A DNA stretch of 64,000 bases from assembly GCF_024713945.1 (NCBI RefSeq), contig NC_134679.1, positions 5,089,001 through 5,153,000 of the forward strand, written 5' to 3'. Positions 26,748-39,119 of the stretch are shown in pieces. The position numbers were made by a program, and so were the translations under genes. Every line of letters begins with the position of its first letter. Position 1 is the first letter of the stretch. This DNA comes from Dermatophagoides farinae. Its lineage: Eukaryota > Arthropoda > Arachnida > Sarcoptiformes > Pyroglyphidae. The notes under the pieces are model-generated. The model ran no database searches and had not been told where the DNA came from. It saw only the letters and a list, made by a program, of their open reading frames with translations.

Positions 26748-29700
26748 GGTATGGTATTAAACAATCTTCACAATATATACACCTTTGATAATGTATTGCA
26801 CTGCATAATTGATTTTGGTTTGTTGTTGTTGTTGTTGTTGTATTTTTTTTCTTTGATTTACTGTAAACAAATTGTACAAATTTTCCATATATATGAACAA
26901 CATTTGATACAAACACACACACACACACATTTTTTCGCTGATATACTTGATTGATGTTTGTGTATATCATATATATAATCATTATGATGAAATAATGTTT
27001 AAAAAAAAAATCCAATAACAAACAATTATATGAAATGAATAAATGATGAATGTTTTTAAAATAAAATTTCCATTCTACAGATGATAAGTTATTATTGACA
27101 AATAAACAAATGAATTCAATTACGATATATTTTGAAGAATGATACAAAATTATCATCGATGTTAAGGGCCATGTGGCCATTTTATTATCTATCAATTTCG
27201 ATGAACAATAAATAAATGACCGGTATAATTCCATTAATCATCATCTAAACATTGTCTGGTTTTTTCGATGAATTGATGATGGAAATTAGTAGTTCATCAT
27301 TTCTCATCGATATATGACCATTGGTATCAATATGAATGATAGTCCACTATGTTGAAAGTTGGATGAAGAATTTAAAGAATTTTTTTACACTATGATATAA
27401 AATTCATGTCAAATACAGATGGAATGTTTCACTATGATTATCATGTACATTCCATTGCAATTATGATTTTGTCAGTCTGGGTAATTGGCACCCTTTTTTG
27501 ATCCGGTTACTCATTGATCAAAAAAAAAACCATGTCTTATGAATCATTGCCAACGATAATTTAGTTGACAGACTGAACAATTTCATTTAGAATTGAGACT
27601 TTAATCAATATCTAAAAAAAATTCATGATTTATCCAAATGGACTGCTCCCACTAATTTGTTCCGAAAAAGGATCTCAAATGGGTTATGTTACGAATCGAA
27701 TTTATTGTTTAACGATTATCATGCCATCTGTTAAGTATCATTTACATTTTTATTCAAAATTTTACAACAATTTAACAATAAATCAGCTGTGTTGATCTCT
27801 GAAGTTTAAAAAAAAAAAAAATGGAAAACCCCGAGCAAATAAAATTCATTATTTGAAAATTTCTGGTTAAACTATCCGATTGAAATCCATGATGGTGATA
27901 AAAATAACATTTTTTTGCGGATTTTTTTTTTCTTCAAGGCAAAAAATAACCAAATGGAAAAAAATCAGCTGCGGGCAACAATCATAATCGAATCGTTCTG
28001 ATGGAATGACCAACACTACCAGATTTGATCATCAAATCATTATAGAAAAATGATGTATTCATGTTTCATCTTTCTCTCGCTTATCTATTTGGATGTTTGA
28101 AAATGAAAAGCTAGTTATTCTGCATGTGATTCGAACGAAATTAATTATCAAAAATTTCATTAAATGAGTGCAACCGTTGTTGATGTGTGTGTGCATCGAA
28201 TGAACAAAAATACTATATGCGAATTGGTTTGTCATACAGGTAAATATTTCCATTTACATTCAAGGTGTTTGCTATAATAATAATTTGTTTTTGTCATGAT
28301 TTTTTGTTTAATGATTACAACCATTCAAACAGAATGTGATTGTTTTTTCATTTTTCATTGTTGTTCCAGGAAATTGAACACATTATTCTAAAAAAAATGC
28401 AATCCGAAGAGATTTATGGAAAGGAAATGCGTGATGATATCCATATTTGAAATAAAAATGACAGACAACTAAAACAAAAACCGAAATGGCCATGAGCCAA
28501 TCTTGGTATGTGTGTGTGTGTGTTTCTCTTGTATTTTTCTTTTCAACTCAATATACTCTCTTTTTATTTTTCAGCTGTGTTTGATGTATTTATTGATGGT
28601 ATGAATCAAATTTAACACCTGTCTTATCGAACAAATTATCGTCGAATTTTATAGTTATAATAACTCATTCGACTCTAAAGTATGCATCCTGTTGCCATAA
28701 ATAGCTACCACACACATGAGCCGATTGATTATTTGGAAAAAGATATTATTCTTCCTGTTTGGTCTCTCATTCCTAAACACTGTGTGTTACAATACTGTGT
28801 TTGATGTATGTTGGTGGTTTTTTTTTTTTAATATTGAATCTAATACACTAAAAAATTCAAGAATCTAATCGAATTGTTTATCATGAAATATCTCTCTTTT
28901 TTAAAAACTATTTCGATTACAAATACCACTACAACTAACCAAATCTGAAAAATTCTATAGATTCACTTTCAATGAATGAATGAATTTTACAAATGTGAAT
29001 TATGTGTGTTTGTGTGTTTGGTATATTTAAACGTGGCAATCCAGCTATTTTATCCAACTATAACTGTATGCACCGCTACATAAATTAGACTTCTATATAA
29101 AGAAACATACATAGGCTATATTTTGGAAGTGAGAGAGGTAGAGAGAGTATCTTTTATGTACTGAATGTTTGATCATTGGTTTTGTTGCTTGGTTGTTTTT
29201 GTTGTTGTTGTTGATCGCTTTCATTGAACGTCACGATCAACATTAACGACAGGTTTGGTAGGTTTGTATACACACAAAATAACTGGCTGTGGGCGCCATT
29301 ACAATACATACTCATATGTTTGTCTGTTTATTACCATCAATCAACAATGACTGTGGAATGCCCGATTGATTTGACCATCAGAACTTTTTTTTGTGTTAAT
29401 ATCCAACCCTGCCGTCGATAACAGATGTATGTGTGTGTGTGCATCTAATTTCATTTTATTCAACGTTTTTAATTCTCTGATTGCAATATGCTTGTTTATT
29501 TGAAAATTTAATGGTCTCATGATTTTTTTTTTGCTTTATGACGATCATTCGATTTGATCGATTTTGATTGCTTATAGAATTGAATCAATTTGGCAATCAT
29601 TTTTCAAAGCAATTGCATTTAAATTTTTTTTCTTTGTATTTTTTTCTGGTGTAATTCGATTTATCCACTCCAGACAAACTAAAACCATACCAGGTATATA

Positions 29701-30239
29701 TGATTACAATATGATTATCTATAGGTAATTTTTTTCATATTATTAATCCAATTTTATCATATCTACCATCTACTATATATATTCATTAGCTATTTGCAAG
29801 TTGGCAATTTAAGAAAACATTAATCATCGCAAAACCTACTGTGATATTTGTGTGTGTGTTTTTTTTTGTATTTGTGATGCTTACGTAACTATATATGTGT
29901 ATTGATGATTACCGTAAGCTTTTTGGTAATTTTTGATGTCAACAACAACAACACATCAAGGTTGCTGTGTTGACGTGTTTGCTGTGAAACAACATCCTAA
30001 TTTTTTTCTATTTACGCCATATCATTATCGATATCAACAATAGCTACAAACAAAAAAAAAGAAAACAAATTTGTCCTCAAATAACATAAATGCATTCATT
30101 CATATTGTAACATTCAATAGATCTGATGTCAATCGAAATGCGGCATTTGTGTGTGTTTGTGTGTGTTGATTTATTTGCTAACGATTTCTCTTGAATAGAT
30201 GTTTCTATAACAATAAATTTTTTTTTGTTACAAACAAAT

Positions 30240-33200
30240 ATGAATATAACGGACAAGATCAATGGCCCTACATCGGCATCTAAAAATTCTAATGATCCTG
30301 GTCATCAAATGAATAATAATGATAATAGTTCATTACAGACGTCCTGTTCATATTATTCATTGACATCGGCATCATCATCGACGTCATCGTCATCTACATC
30401 ATGTGATAGTTGTTCGATGAATATAGCACTTGATGCTAATATTGAATATTACAATCATTCATATAATGAATCAGCAGATCATCATTCATTTATTGGTCGA
30501 TTAATGTCTACCATCAATATGGAATCTAATAAAAAATTTGATGAAGATGCAGATGATAATGATGAAATTCGAATCGGATCATTTGACGAAGAATGTGTGA
30601 CACGAGTTTTCCATAAAATTGAATCATTATTAATGTCAAAATATCCAGATCATTGGGAAATGCTTGATTATCTGTTCCGTGATGAACAATGTAGCATCGA
30701 AAAAGCAGAAAGATTTATTACCAGCGAATGTTTGTGTGAATATGTTTGCCTGTTACAGCAATTGTTCCAGTGCAGCAGCTCCAACACTGCCGACGATCAA
30801 CGAGATCAACAAGAAATTCGACACCGTATCGGTTTATTTTGTCGAAAATTAATGGCCAAAAATCCTGCTATTGTGTCCATGTTTATTCCGCAATTGGCCA
30901 GTCTATTAAAAGCGAGTGATATGGATGATAATGCAGCTGCCAGTGGTGTCGGACCTAACCTGCATTTCTCTAATGTGATTAAAACCAATTTATTCTATTC
31001 AGATTCAAATAGGGTCGAAGTGCCTATCGCTGATAAGGATTTATTCCAGTTGATCGATTGGCTACATCCTGGCTACAATTTACCACAGCTTTTTCAATTT
31101 ATAGAAACGACCCGTGTTGTTTTGAAAGAAGATTTGAATCATTTGTTCAAAAACAAAGGCAGTTATTATCTAAGTCATAATCACTTGGCCCGAACGGATC
31201 CATTTAGCCAACAACACACAATGCCTATCATGGATCATTTGTTAATTTTTATTCTAAATGAGAATCATCCTCTTAGACAAAAGTCGACTAGCCAGAATTC
31301 ATCATCCGATAGTCTACATATTCAAGTCAACAAAAATTTGATTGTTTTCTGTTTACGTGCCACGATATTCGAACAAGCATTACAGAGTTTTAATCACTGG
31401 CTTCAACAATTCAATGAAAACATTGATATTTTTGGTGATAAACAATCATCAATAATTGGTCAACATAATCCACCACTAACAACAACAACTGATGATAGAA
31501 AAGCTAACACTAATGATAGCAGCCGATTATGGTCATCTTATCTGGTTAGTCAATTATATCGATTGGCCATTGATCTAGCCATGCTATGTTCATCGTTTAA
31601 TCATTTGGATTTAGTCAATCAATTTCTAAGTCTTCGTGTGGCTGGTATGTTGATTTCCTTTTTTTTTTGATAATTGATAATTGTCAACAACAACAACATG
31701 AAAAAAAATAACTTTGAATACAAGATAGACATTGATTTGACGTTTAGATTTATTTATTTACATTCAAATGCATGCACTTATTCAGTTTTATTATCACTAG
31801 AATGTTATGGTTTCATTCATTCGATTTAACATGACTATTATGATAGGATAGATATGAGTGAGGATCTCTTGAAGTTTGACATACATTCCATAATTTAACT
31901 TAAACATTATTTCAGTTGTTTATATCGATCATCGACATGATGATGGCCACGTATAGCGGGAGACATTTTTAGAAAATAGATAATGTGTCTTTGATGTTGA
32001 TCATATATGCCTTAAATGCATGAAAATTTCTTAAAATGGTGGTATGTTGTTTACTTTTTTCTTTCAATTTTTTTTCTTAGATCTCGATTTGACAAGTAAC
32101 CTAGAACGAGCGATGAAAGCCATTAATTTCGAATTGAATGATGAGAATGGTGGATTGTTCAACGAACATAACTATATACCGGCTGGACAAACATTATTAC
32201 TGGAACGAATCGCCAATCACATTCAACCACAAATCATGATTGACCAATATGATTCATATGATTCATTCGATCAATCAATGAACAACGTATGATGATGATG
32301 ATGATGATTCAACTTCATCCGATACTAATCCTCAATTTCAAAATCCTGATTCTGGTGATACGAATAGTAATATGGATCTGCAAACGATGATGGTGATAAA
32401 ACGCAAATTACTAGAAAAAATACGTATGAATGGCCAAAGGTTAGAGGCACCGGTCAACAATCGTTGGTTATTTAATGAATGCTGTATTTGCTGTGAAAAT
32501 CGATGGCTTCTTAAACGTATATGTTGTTCGTCGGGTGCCTGTTTATCTTGCCTGACCCGTTATTACACTGAACGAATTCGAATGGGACAATTGAGCATTG
32601 AATGTATTGGTCCTGGATGCAAATCATTGATCTATCGAGCTGAAGTGTTGGCACGTCTGAATGGTGATGATAAAGCTTTGTATGGTCGATTGTTATTGAG
32701 CCAATCGAATGAATCGGATCGCATTCGACCATGTCCACGTTGTAATCGATTATTCACATTATCGAGTAAACAACAAACTAAAATGAAATATACCGACACG
32801 CATTTATTGTTCAAACGAATGTTGATGTGTGGCTTAGCAGCTCGGTTGTCGGTTAAACACTCCAAGTCATTCAAGTAAGTGACAATTCAATTGAATATTT
32901 TAATCTGACCTTGTTTGATTCGCTTGATTTATTTCAGAGTAAAATGTGATGCTTGTCATTATGATTGGTGTTTCAAATGCCATAGTCCTTGGCATGAAGG
33001 TAAGTAGTGTTGCAACTAAAAATCCATAAAAAATTTATAAAATTCATAAAATTCATTTATGATTGTTTATTAGGAATTTCTTGTAATGATTATATTCGTG
33101 GTGATCGTTTGCTCAAAACCTGGGCTAAACATTCTGATTTGTTAACGGGCGATGTAAATGCTCAGAAATGTCCAAAATGCAAGGTAAACAAAAGGAATAA

Positions 33201-33821
33201 ATGACCATTCCTATTTACCAATATTAATATCTTGAATAGATTTACATACAACGAATAAATGGCTGTGACCATATGCATTGCATTCGATGTAAATCCGATT
33301 TCTGTTACCGTTGTGGTGATCCTATTCGTCATGTTCGTTTCTTTGGTGATCATTATTCTAGGCTTAGTGTGTTTGGTTGTAAATACCGATACAAGCCCAA
33401 AAATCCGATTCAAAGAAAATTAGTTCGTGGTGCCGTACTGGGCAGTAAATTGGTGGTATTGCCCGTATTAACCACCGTATGTCTTTGTACTGGAATTTTA
33501 GTTCTAGCAGTTGGTGTTGCTGCTATGCCATTTGTCGGTGGTATCTATTTCTTCAATTATATTCGAAATCAACGTCATCGAACCATGGTACATCTCTATA
33601 ATTATCGTATTAATCGCCAAGATGGCCATGTTCAAAATCAGAATCAATCATCTCATCAAAGTACAATTGCCGTTATTAACGATGGCAATCAATCTATTCC
33701 CTCCTTTGACCTGTATGAACAAGACAGTTTGGCAGCTATTAATGTTCTGGAATGGCAATCCATGTATTCACTGGATGAAAATGTTTCCAGTAACAATAAT
33801 GATAATGCCACTAATGATTAA
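30240..33821 (+). CDS. RBR-type E3 ubiquitin ligase with C-terminal membrane segment, RNF217-like
   Basis: Transfers ubiquitin through a RING1-IBR-RING2 module. Exons: 30240-31644, 32081-about 32286, then a second open frame to 32874, 32938-32999, 33074-33183, 33240-33821. RING1 begins ECCICCENRWLLKRICC; the IBR has PCPRCNRLF and VKCDACHYDWCFKCH; RING2 has KCPKCK, NGCDHMHC (the cysteine in GCDHM is the expected catalytic one) and FCYRCGD. Next come RFFGDHYSRLSVFGCKYRY, as in vertebrate RNF217, and a hydrophobic segment (LVVLPVLTTVCLCTGILVL) implying membrane anchoring. The roughly 500 residues before RING1 are unusual: a Ser/Asn/Asp-rich start followed by a region of helical appearance that I do not recognise. 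At 32287-32292 the frame ends in TGA within a GAT repeat while the RING1 frame is open one frame away. Either a 160-base intron (32287-32446) or a one-base error must join them. Confidence 0.85.
31645..32080 (+). other. Intron 1 of the RBR ligase gene
   Basis: Donor GTATGT, acceptor TTTTTTTTCTTAG with a strong T tract. 436 bases, AT-rich, no other feature seen. Confidence 0.85.
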
Positions 33822-34324
33822 TTTTCAACCTTTTTCCCGCCATCCTCATTAATCCAGTTGTGATTCTTGCATTCTATTTTTGTATATAGTACAAGCACTT
33901 GATACTGGTCATCACTGTTTTCATTGGTCAATTCATCAACAGTCACATGGTACATTCCATCGTGCAAATTGTGATCATTGTCAGATGCAATGCTATTTTT
34001 AATCTTTATTTGATGATCTCAACATTCGAAAATTGTTTTTACATTATTGTTAGATTTTATTAGTTGTAAATAAAATAATAAAATAAGCAATTCTAAAATT
34101 CAAATATTGAAAATTCCCTTTTCTACCAACAGATGGCATTATTTACCAATTTTCAAAAAATTTAATTTTTTTTATTAATTTTATCCCAAAAAAATATGAA
34201 TCTGCAAACTCAAATTTAGATTTTTTTTTTTTAATTATCAAAGTGAAATTCTTGTTTAATCATTTGAGTTGTAATCGGATTAAAATTTCAAGAACTACAA
34301 TCATGCTCATACAAAAGAATCATT
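33822..34324. other. Convergent 3' UTR interval
   Basis: Lies between the 3' ends of the RBR ligase (+) and arginine kinase (-). AATAAA on the plus strand at 34069-34074 fits the ligase. AATAAA on the minus strand at 34171-34176 fits arginine kinase, 149 bases past its stop. The two signals sit about 100 bases apart and do not overlap. Confidence 0.55.
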
Positions 34325-35655
34325 TTACAATGATTTTTCCATTTTAATCAATTCAATGATGCCATCTTGCATTTCCTTAACAGCTTGGTATTCGGTGAGA
34401 CCCATTCGTCGTTTGTTACTAATATCATAGATACCACCCACACTTTCGGTATGTTCACCTGCAGTGCCACGCACTTGAAGATTGTAACGAGCAGCCACTT
34501 CTTCCAACTTCTTACGGTCAGCGGCCAATTTCGGAAGTTTGATATGAACCGAAGCACGGATGGTTGTGCCAAGATTGGTTGGACAGAATGTCAAATAACC
34601 GAGACGGTCATCACGAGAGAATGGAATCTTTTGTTCAATGTGCTTGACAGCCTAGGGAAAACGAAAAAACTTGTTCAAAATATCAATCACTCAATGCAAT
34701 ATTGTTTACCTTGACCAAACGTCCAAAGACCTCTTTTAGATCACCACCTTTTTGCATGGAAATGATACGCAAATGATCTGACAAAAACAAAAAACGTATA
34801 AGCCGCTTGATAATCATTATGTTATAATAAAACGTACCTTCTTCGTTTACCCACATCAAGAATGTTTTTTTGTCATTGTGGAAGATACCACGACCAACAG
34901 GCCAGTAACGACATGCATTGGCAGCTTGCAAGAATCGATCACCTTCCTTGAACAAGAAATGATCATCGATCAATTTCTGTTGAGTAGCTTTATCCATTCC
35001 CAACAATGGGTAATAGGTGCCTTTCAATTCGCCTTCAAATGTGGCCAATTGTCCTTTCACTTTGGTTTCCATTTCTTTGTATTGCTGTACAAGTACAAAA
35101 GCGGAATAAGAATAATGAAACAGAGATTGTATCAATAAAATACTTACAGCCTCTGTCAACATAGGGTTGAATGGATAGCCTTTCAACGAACGGCCACATC
35201 GAACACGAGTAGAAATGACGTATTCGTTTTTAGGATCAACATTGACAAAGTGTTCGATATTGCCGAAATCAGTTTGCGGATGTTTATCGGTCGGTTTGAA
35301 GCCTTTATGGTAATCATCAATGATTGGATCGAACAATGCAGCAAATGTTTTGTATGATTGAGCATCAGGAGCATAGATACCAACACCACTGTCCAGGTTT
35401 TCCACGCCTTTTGAATTAAAACACGTCATTATTAATATCATATCTCAATATCAATATCCTCAAAAGGGTCAAGGAAAAATACTTACCAGATTGGATAACA
35501 TCCAATAATGTTGCGCCCATGTCGGTCTTTTTCGTCTTGAGTTGATCTAACACATCGCGAGTCAAATACTTTTTCAACAATGAATGACAATCTTGAGCAT
35601 TCTGTAATTTTTGGAAACCGGCTTCCAATTTACTCAGGGTAGCTTGATCGACCAT
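34325..35655 (-). CDS. Arginine kinase (dust mite group 20 allergen type)
   Basis: Phosphagen kinase that reversibly transfers phosphate between ATP and arginine, buffering ATP in the cytosol of muscle and other tissues. Exons on the minus strand: 35655-35487, 35407-35148, 35084-34838, 34777-34710, 34651-34325; every donor is GT, every acceptor AG, and all phases agree, giving 356 residues, the usual arthropod length. The N-terminal helical domain is followed by the guanidino-specificity region ([15 protein letters not shown]). Then come ATP-binding [31 protein letters not shown], the reactive cysteine in [12 protein letters not shown], and RGTAGEHTE on the mobile loop. From memory the sequence matches the house dust mite allergen Der f 20 / Der p 20 nearly throughout; this is the main evidence for the organism. 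The four introns are 63-79 bases. Confidence 0.98.
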
Positions 35656-35918
35656 TTTTTTCGGACAGCTTATTTACAGCGATGAACGATATAATAATAA
35701 TAATGAAGAATAATTATAAAAAAAGTTAATGATTCAGCAAGAACACAAAATAGAATTTTTAAATCAAAAAAAAAGATTGATTTTATCGAACAAAGGAATG
35801 TTAACAGTCAAAAATATGAATTAACGAATGAAACAGGACTAAACAGCGTTTTTATAGAAAAACACACACACACATCATCAAAGAAACAATGGTATACTAC
35901 GCCCAATTGGCAATTCAC

Positions 35919-36717
35919 TTAAATCAATGCTGCCCCTTCGTTTTGAACACCGACCATTGGTAAGCGAGCACAACATAAGCATGAAACATGATGCCTAAAA
36001 AATGATGGAATAACTTTGAACAAAGCAAAGCAAATCAACCGATGTATTAGTATCGGTATTGGTTGCCATAACACTTTAGTATGTACGTGTTGAATTACAC
36101 GTGTTATCTTATATCTTATATATATTCATTTATCATGAAAAATTTGACATTGGAAAATGTCAATCAATTATTAGGTAGATGTAATTCGTTATCAATTTTA
36201 TATATGGATAAAGATGATGATAATCATCATCATTATTTAGTATGGAAAAAAATTTTCATTTGTTGTTGACATAAAATTGGTCTCATTCTGTATAGTCATC
36301 ATGATGACAATTGTTGATATATACAGGTATCTAGTAGGTGTATATGAATAATTATATAACATGATGATGATGATGATTGTAAATTATGGCTTTTTAGATA
36401 ATAAAAGAATGGAGATTTAGGATTGAAATGTTTGTACAAATATACCATAAAGCAATTAAATAAATAAAAAAAAGCTTGATGTTAAAGAGACAAGAGTTAA
36501 TGGAAAATTTTCAGACTAAGTTAGTGGAAATTGGCCTACATATAAGTTGGCCAGTTTATTTAGCCAACAACAAAAAAAATATATATGATTTGTGTATGTA
36601 CAATACAACAAATGAAAAAGGACTTTTTGGTAAATACCTAGACGGTTTGAGATAATAATATGCTGCAACGGCAGTTACAATACCACCAACGGCCAAAACA
36701 CCTTTTTTGGATGCCAT
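35919..36717 (-). CDS. Small putative membrane protein, 51 residues (tentative)
   Basis: Exon 36717-36638 starts MASKKGVLAVGGIVTAVAAY: a short basic N-terminus followed by a 15-20 residue hydrophobic segment, as in small mitochondrial or other single-pass membrane proteins. It ends at a GTATTT donor in phase 2. A phase-compatible second exon (35994-35919, acceptor CATTTTTTAG) adds RHHVSCLCCARLPMVG and ends at TAA, giving 51 residues. The second exon is uncertain: its other two frames are also open for 20-35 codons, so a different junction is possible. No family is recognised. The gene lies head-to-tail upstream of arginine kinase, and an untranslated or coding first exon may lie at 37297-37239. 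Confidence 0.35.
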
Positions 36718-37922
36718 TTCTGATCACTGATTTTAATATGATGATGAAATCGATTGGAATTTATAGTAAAAATATTTGGTAAATCTGTTAGGGACAAAAT
36801 AATTCATCAATAAAAATGGTTCAAAACAAAAACCACCAATAATACCAAACAATTTGATCGTTTTTAACCACAGCTTTTTAACACATCTAAATCAAATCTT
36901 TTGGCTTTTTTTTATAAAGGATATTTAAAGGAGACTATCATCCATCGTCTTTTTTTTTGCATTCGTAATCAAGAATGATCACTGCCAAACAAAAATCATG
37001 GTTGACACTTTTGTATACACACACGCACACCCATTTACACACCTACATTGAGCTGTCATTCTTTTGCATACTAATGTCTTGTTGTCATGGTTTTCGAAAT
37101 TATTTAACCACCGACCTAATCACCAGGTTGATGATCAATCGACACTTAGTAATTTAGCCGGTATTGTAATTGACAAGTGGTAAATCCAAAAAAAAAATCG
37201 TTGTCAGTCAGAATAAATAATGCTAAAATAACACTTACAATTCGTACTGTTCAAGATATTCACGAACAATGATGGACAAAGAATAAAATGAAAGCATTGA
37301 AAAGTTGACAACAGTTGTGACAAAAAAAAAATAAAATAAACAAATTCAATTACACATACAATACAGAATAACAAATGATGATAATCACACGGCAATATTA
37401 ATAATGACGCAAATAACAGAGAAATAGAGACTGGCTGATTGGAACGAGCTGAATATTAAACGAAAAAAGCGCCACAGTATTCAATGTCAACTGAATGACA
37501 GCTACATTGAATGGTAATAAGAGGTAGAAGCAGCTACTCTCAATCACATATATACGTATAGAGCTATGCGAAATAATTTTAGATAGAGAATCGAGCAGCT
37601 CATAAAAATGAAAAATTTTGTATTTGATTCCATCATTCATTGCTGATATTCTGGTTTTTTTTTGATGTTACAGAAATTATTAAGAGAAAAGCTTACCCAA
37701 AATGGATTCGGTGGTTCATCAATCGAGAAAGAGACCAACAGAGTAAATGAGACATGTATGATCAGATTTTTTTTTATTATTATTATACAGACATAAGGAG
37801 GATTGGATATATTGAGGGTGAAAATCAACCGAACAACAATCAATGATAAGATGTAAATTGCATGTTAATCATATTGATTGATGATGATTGTTGGTTTGGT
37901 GGGAATTTGATAAGACAAGATA
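36718..37922. other. Intergenic region with one possible exon at 37239-37297
   Basis: AT-rich. On the minus strand, 37297-37239 reads MLSFYSLSIIVREYLEQYE up to a good GTAAGT donor. REYLEQYE recalls the start of LisH helices, but no following exon could be joined in frame to a LisH-like continuation. It may be a 5' exon of the small gene at 35919-36717. Nothing else is supported. Confidence 0.4.
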
Positions 37923-39119
37923 CTAGTCGATACTAGTGGTCGTATTGTAATAATCAAATAGATAGCCATTACATGTTTGTGATTTACGAAATATGGTTTT
38001 CATGTCAGCTCCTGCTCCATAATTGCCCGAATCAGAATGGTTTCCTCGACAAATATTTGTACCGGAACATCTGCCCTTTAAATCGATAACCATATTGCTA
38101 TCATCAATGAATCCATAGGCAAAGAAGTTATGTTTCATCTCTTTGTCGAACAAACATAGCTTCTTGTACCAAGTATCGCTGTTCATCGACCCACATTTAC
38201 CACCAAATTGATCGGGTAGAATTTGCTCTGATATATTCTGGTGAAGAATCGGGCCATAGTTGGAACCTAGAAAAATAATCTTGTCATGTAATTCTTCGCT
38301 AGTGAATGGACGCATTATGGCAAAGCCTATATCTGCCAATGTTGATTCATTGATCACGTAGATTGTTTTGATACGAATGGGTAAACATTTGTCCATTATG
38401 TGTATGACTTTTTTCGCTTGACTAGGACCAAATTTTCGTAGTTGACTCCAACCAAATCCAGCCATGTCTATCACACAGATGATACCATTGATCTGAGTGA
38501 CTTCATCACGAATAACATATTCCATGCTCATTATGGCAGCAGCAATCACTTGATCAAAGCTGAATCTTCTTGGTAACCATTGGCCAAGACGTAATAAGAA
38601 TATGGTCTCATCCTGGTTGGATTTATCATCCAATACGACAATTGTATTGGCATCAAATACGCATTTCAATTGTTCGATCGGTATGAACAGTTCACGATGG
38701 CGACAGTTGAGTGTAAGATAATCACAAATCAACCGGAAAGCTCCATCATAATCAAAACGTCTGGCACGAAGAAATCGTAACAGGAATGCATCATCCAATC
38801 GACAACGAAGAGATGGCTCACCTATCCAAATCAAACACCAAAATCAACAAATGATTCAACATATATGTTCTTCATATCTACCTCGAATCATTTCACGTAA
38901 CGCTTCAATATCTCTAAGACGCCATGCATCCTTTTCGTTTACTTCCATTTCGGCACGCATTATCAATTCCGGTGTTAATCTGGTGGCCGTTGTAGTCGTT
39001 GTCTTAATCATCATCGGTTCCATGGTAATGTTGTCTGTTTGTGATTCATTTCCAATGGATGTATCGCCATTATTCGAAATGGGCATCGGATGATTGGCAC
39101 TAGGTTTGATTTTATCCAT
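37923..39119 (-). CDS. CRAL-TRIO domain lipid-transfer protein (clavesin / alpha-TTP like)
   Basis: Carries a hydrophobic ligand (tocopherol, retinoid or phosphoinositide in relatives) in a Sec14-type pocket; cytosolic. Exons: 39119-38882 and 38821-37923, joined in phase 1 across a 60-base intron, 378 residues. The CRAL-TRIO N-terminal helical domain spans about residues 50-125 and includes LDDAFLLRFLRARRFDYDGA. The lipid-binding domain (about 145-310) includes GIICVIDMAGFGWSQLRKFG, IYVINES and the closing ILPDQFGG. The N-terminal 45 residues are polar with a run of threonines. The C-terminal 60 residues diverge from relatives. The ligand cannot be told from sequence. The stop is TAG at 37923-37925. 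Confidence 0.92.

Larger units (their letters stand above)
26086..30239. other. Intergenic region with K2P 3' UTR, otherwise no gene seen
   Basis: The first 600 bases probably form the channel 3' UTR, ending at overlapping AATAAA hexamers at 26676-26689. The rest is AT-rich with simple repeats. A 180-codon minus-strand frame (26692-27234) translates poly-T/H and poly-T tracts and was not accepted. A short inverted repeat (ttttttgatc / gatcaaaaaa) at 27494-27525 is the only other structure noticed. Confidence 0.7.

Noticed and set aside
26692-27234. 180-codon minus-strand ORF
   Set aside because: Made of translated TG, TTG and poly-T tracts ([24 protein letters not shown]) and hydrophobic AT-rich sequence; no domain and no splice context.
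27494-27525. Perfect 10-bp inverted repeat (ttttttgatc / gatcaaaaaa)
   Set aside because: Short and half homopolymer; expected often in DNA of this composition, with no terminal duplication or coding context.
29224-29421. 65-codon plus-strand ORF
   Set aside because: No ATG at its start, no domain and no exon context.
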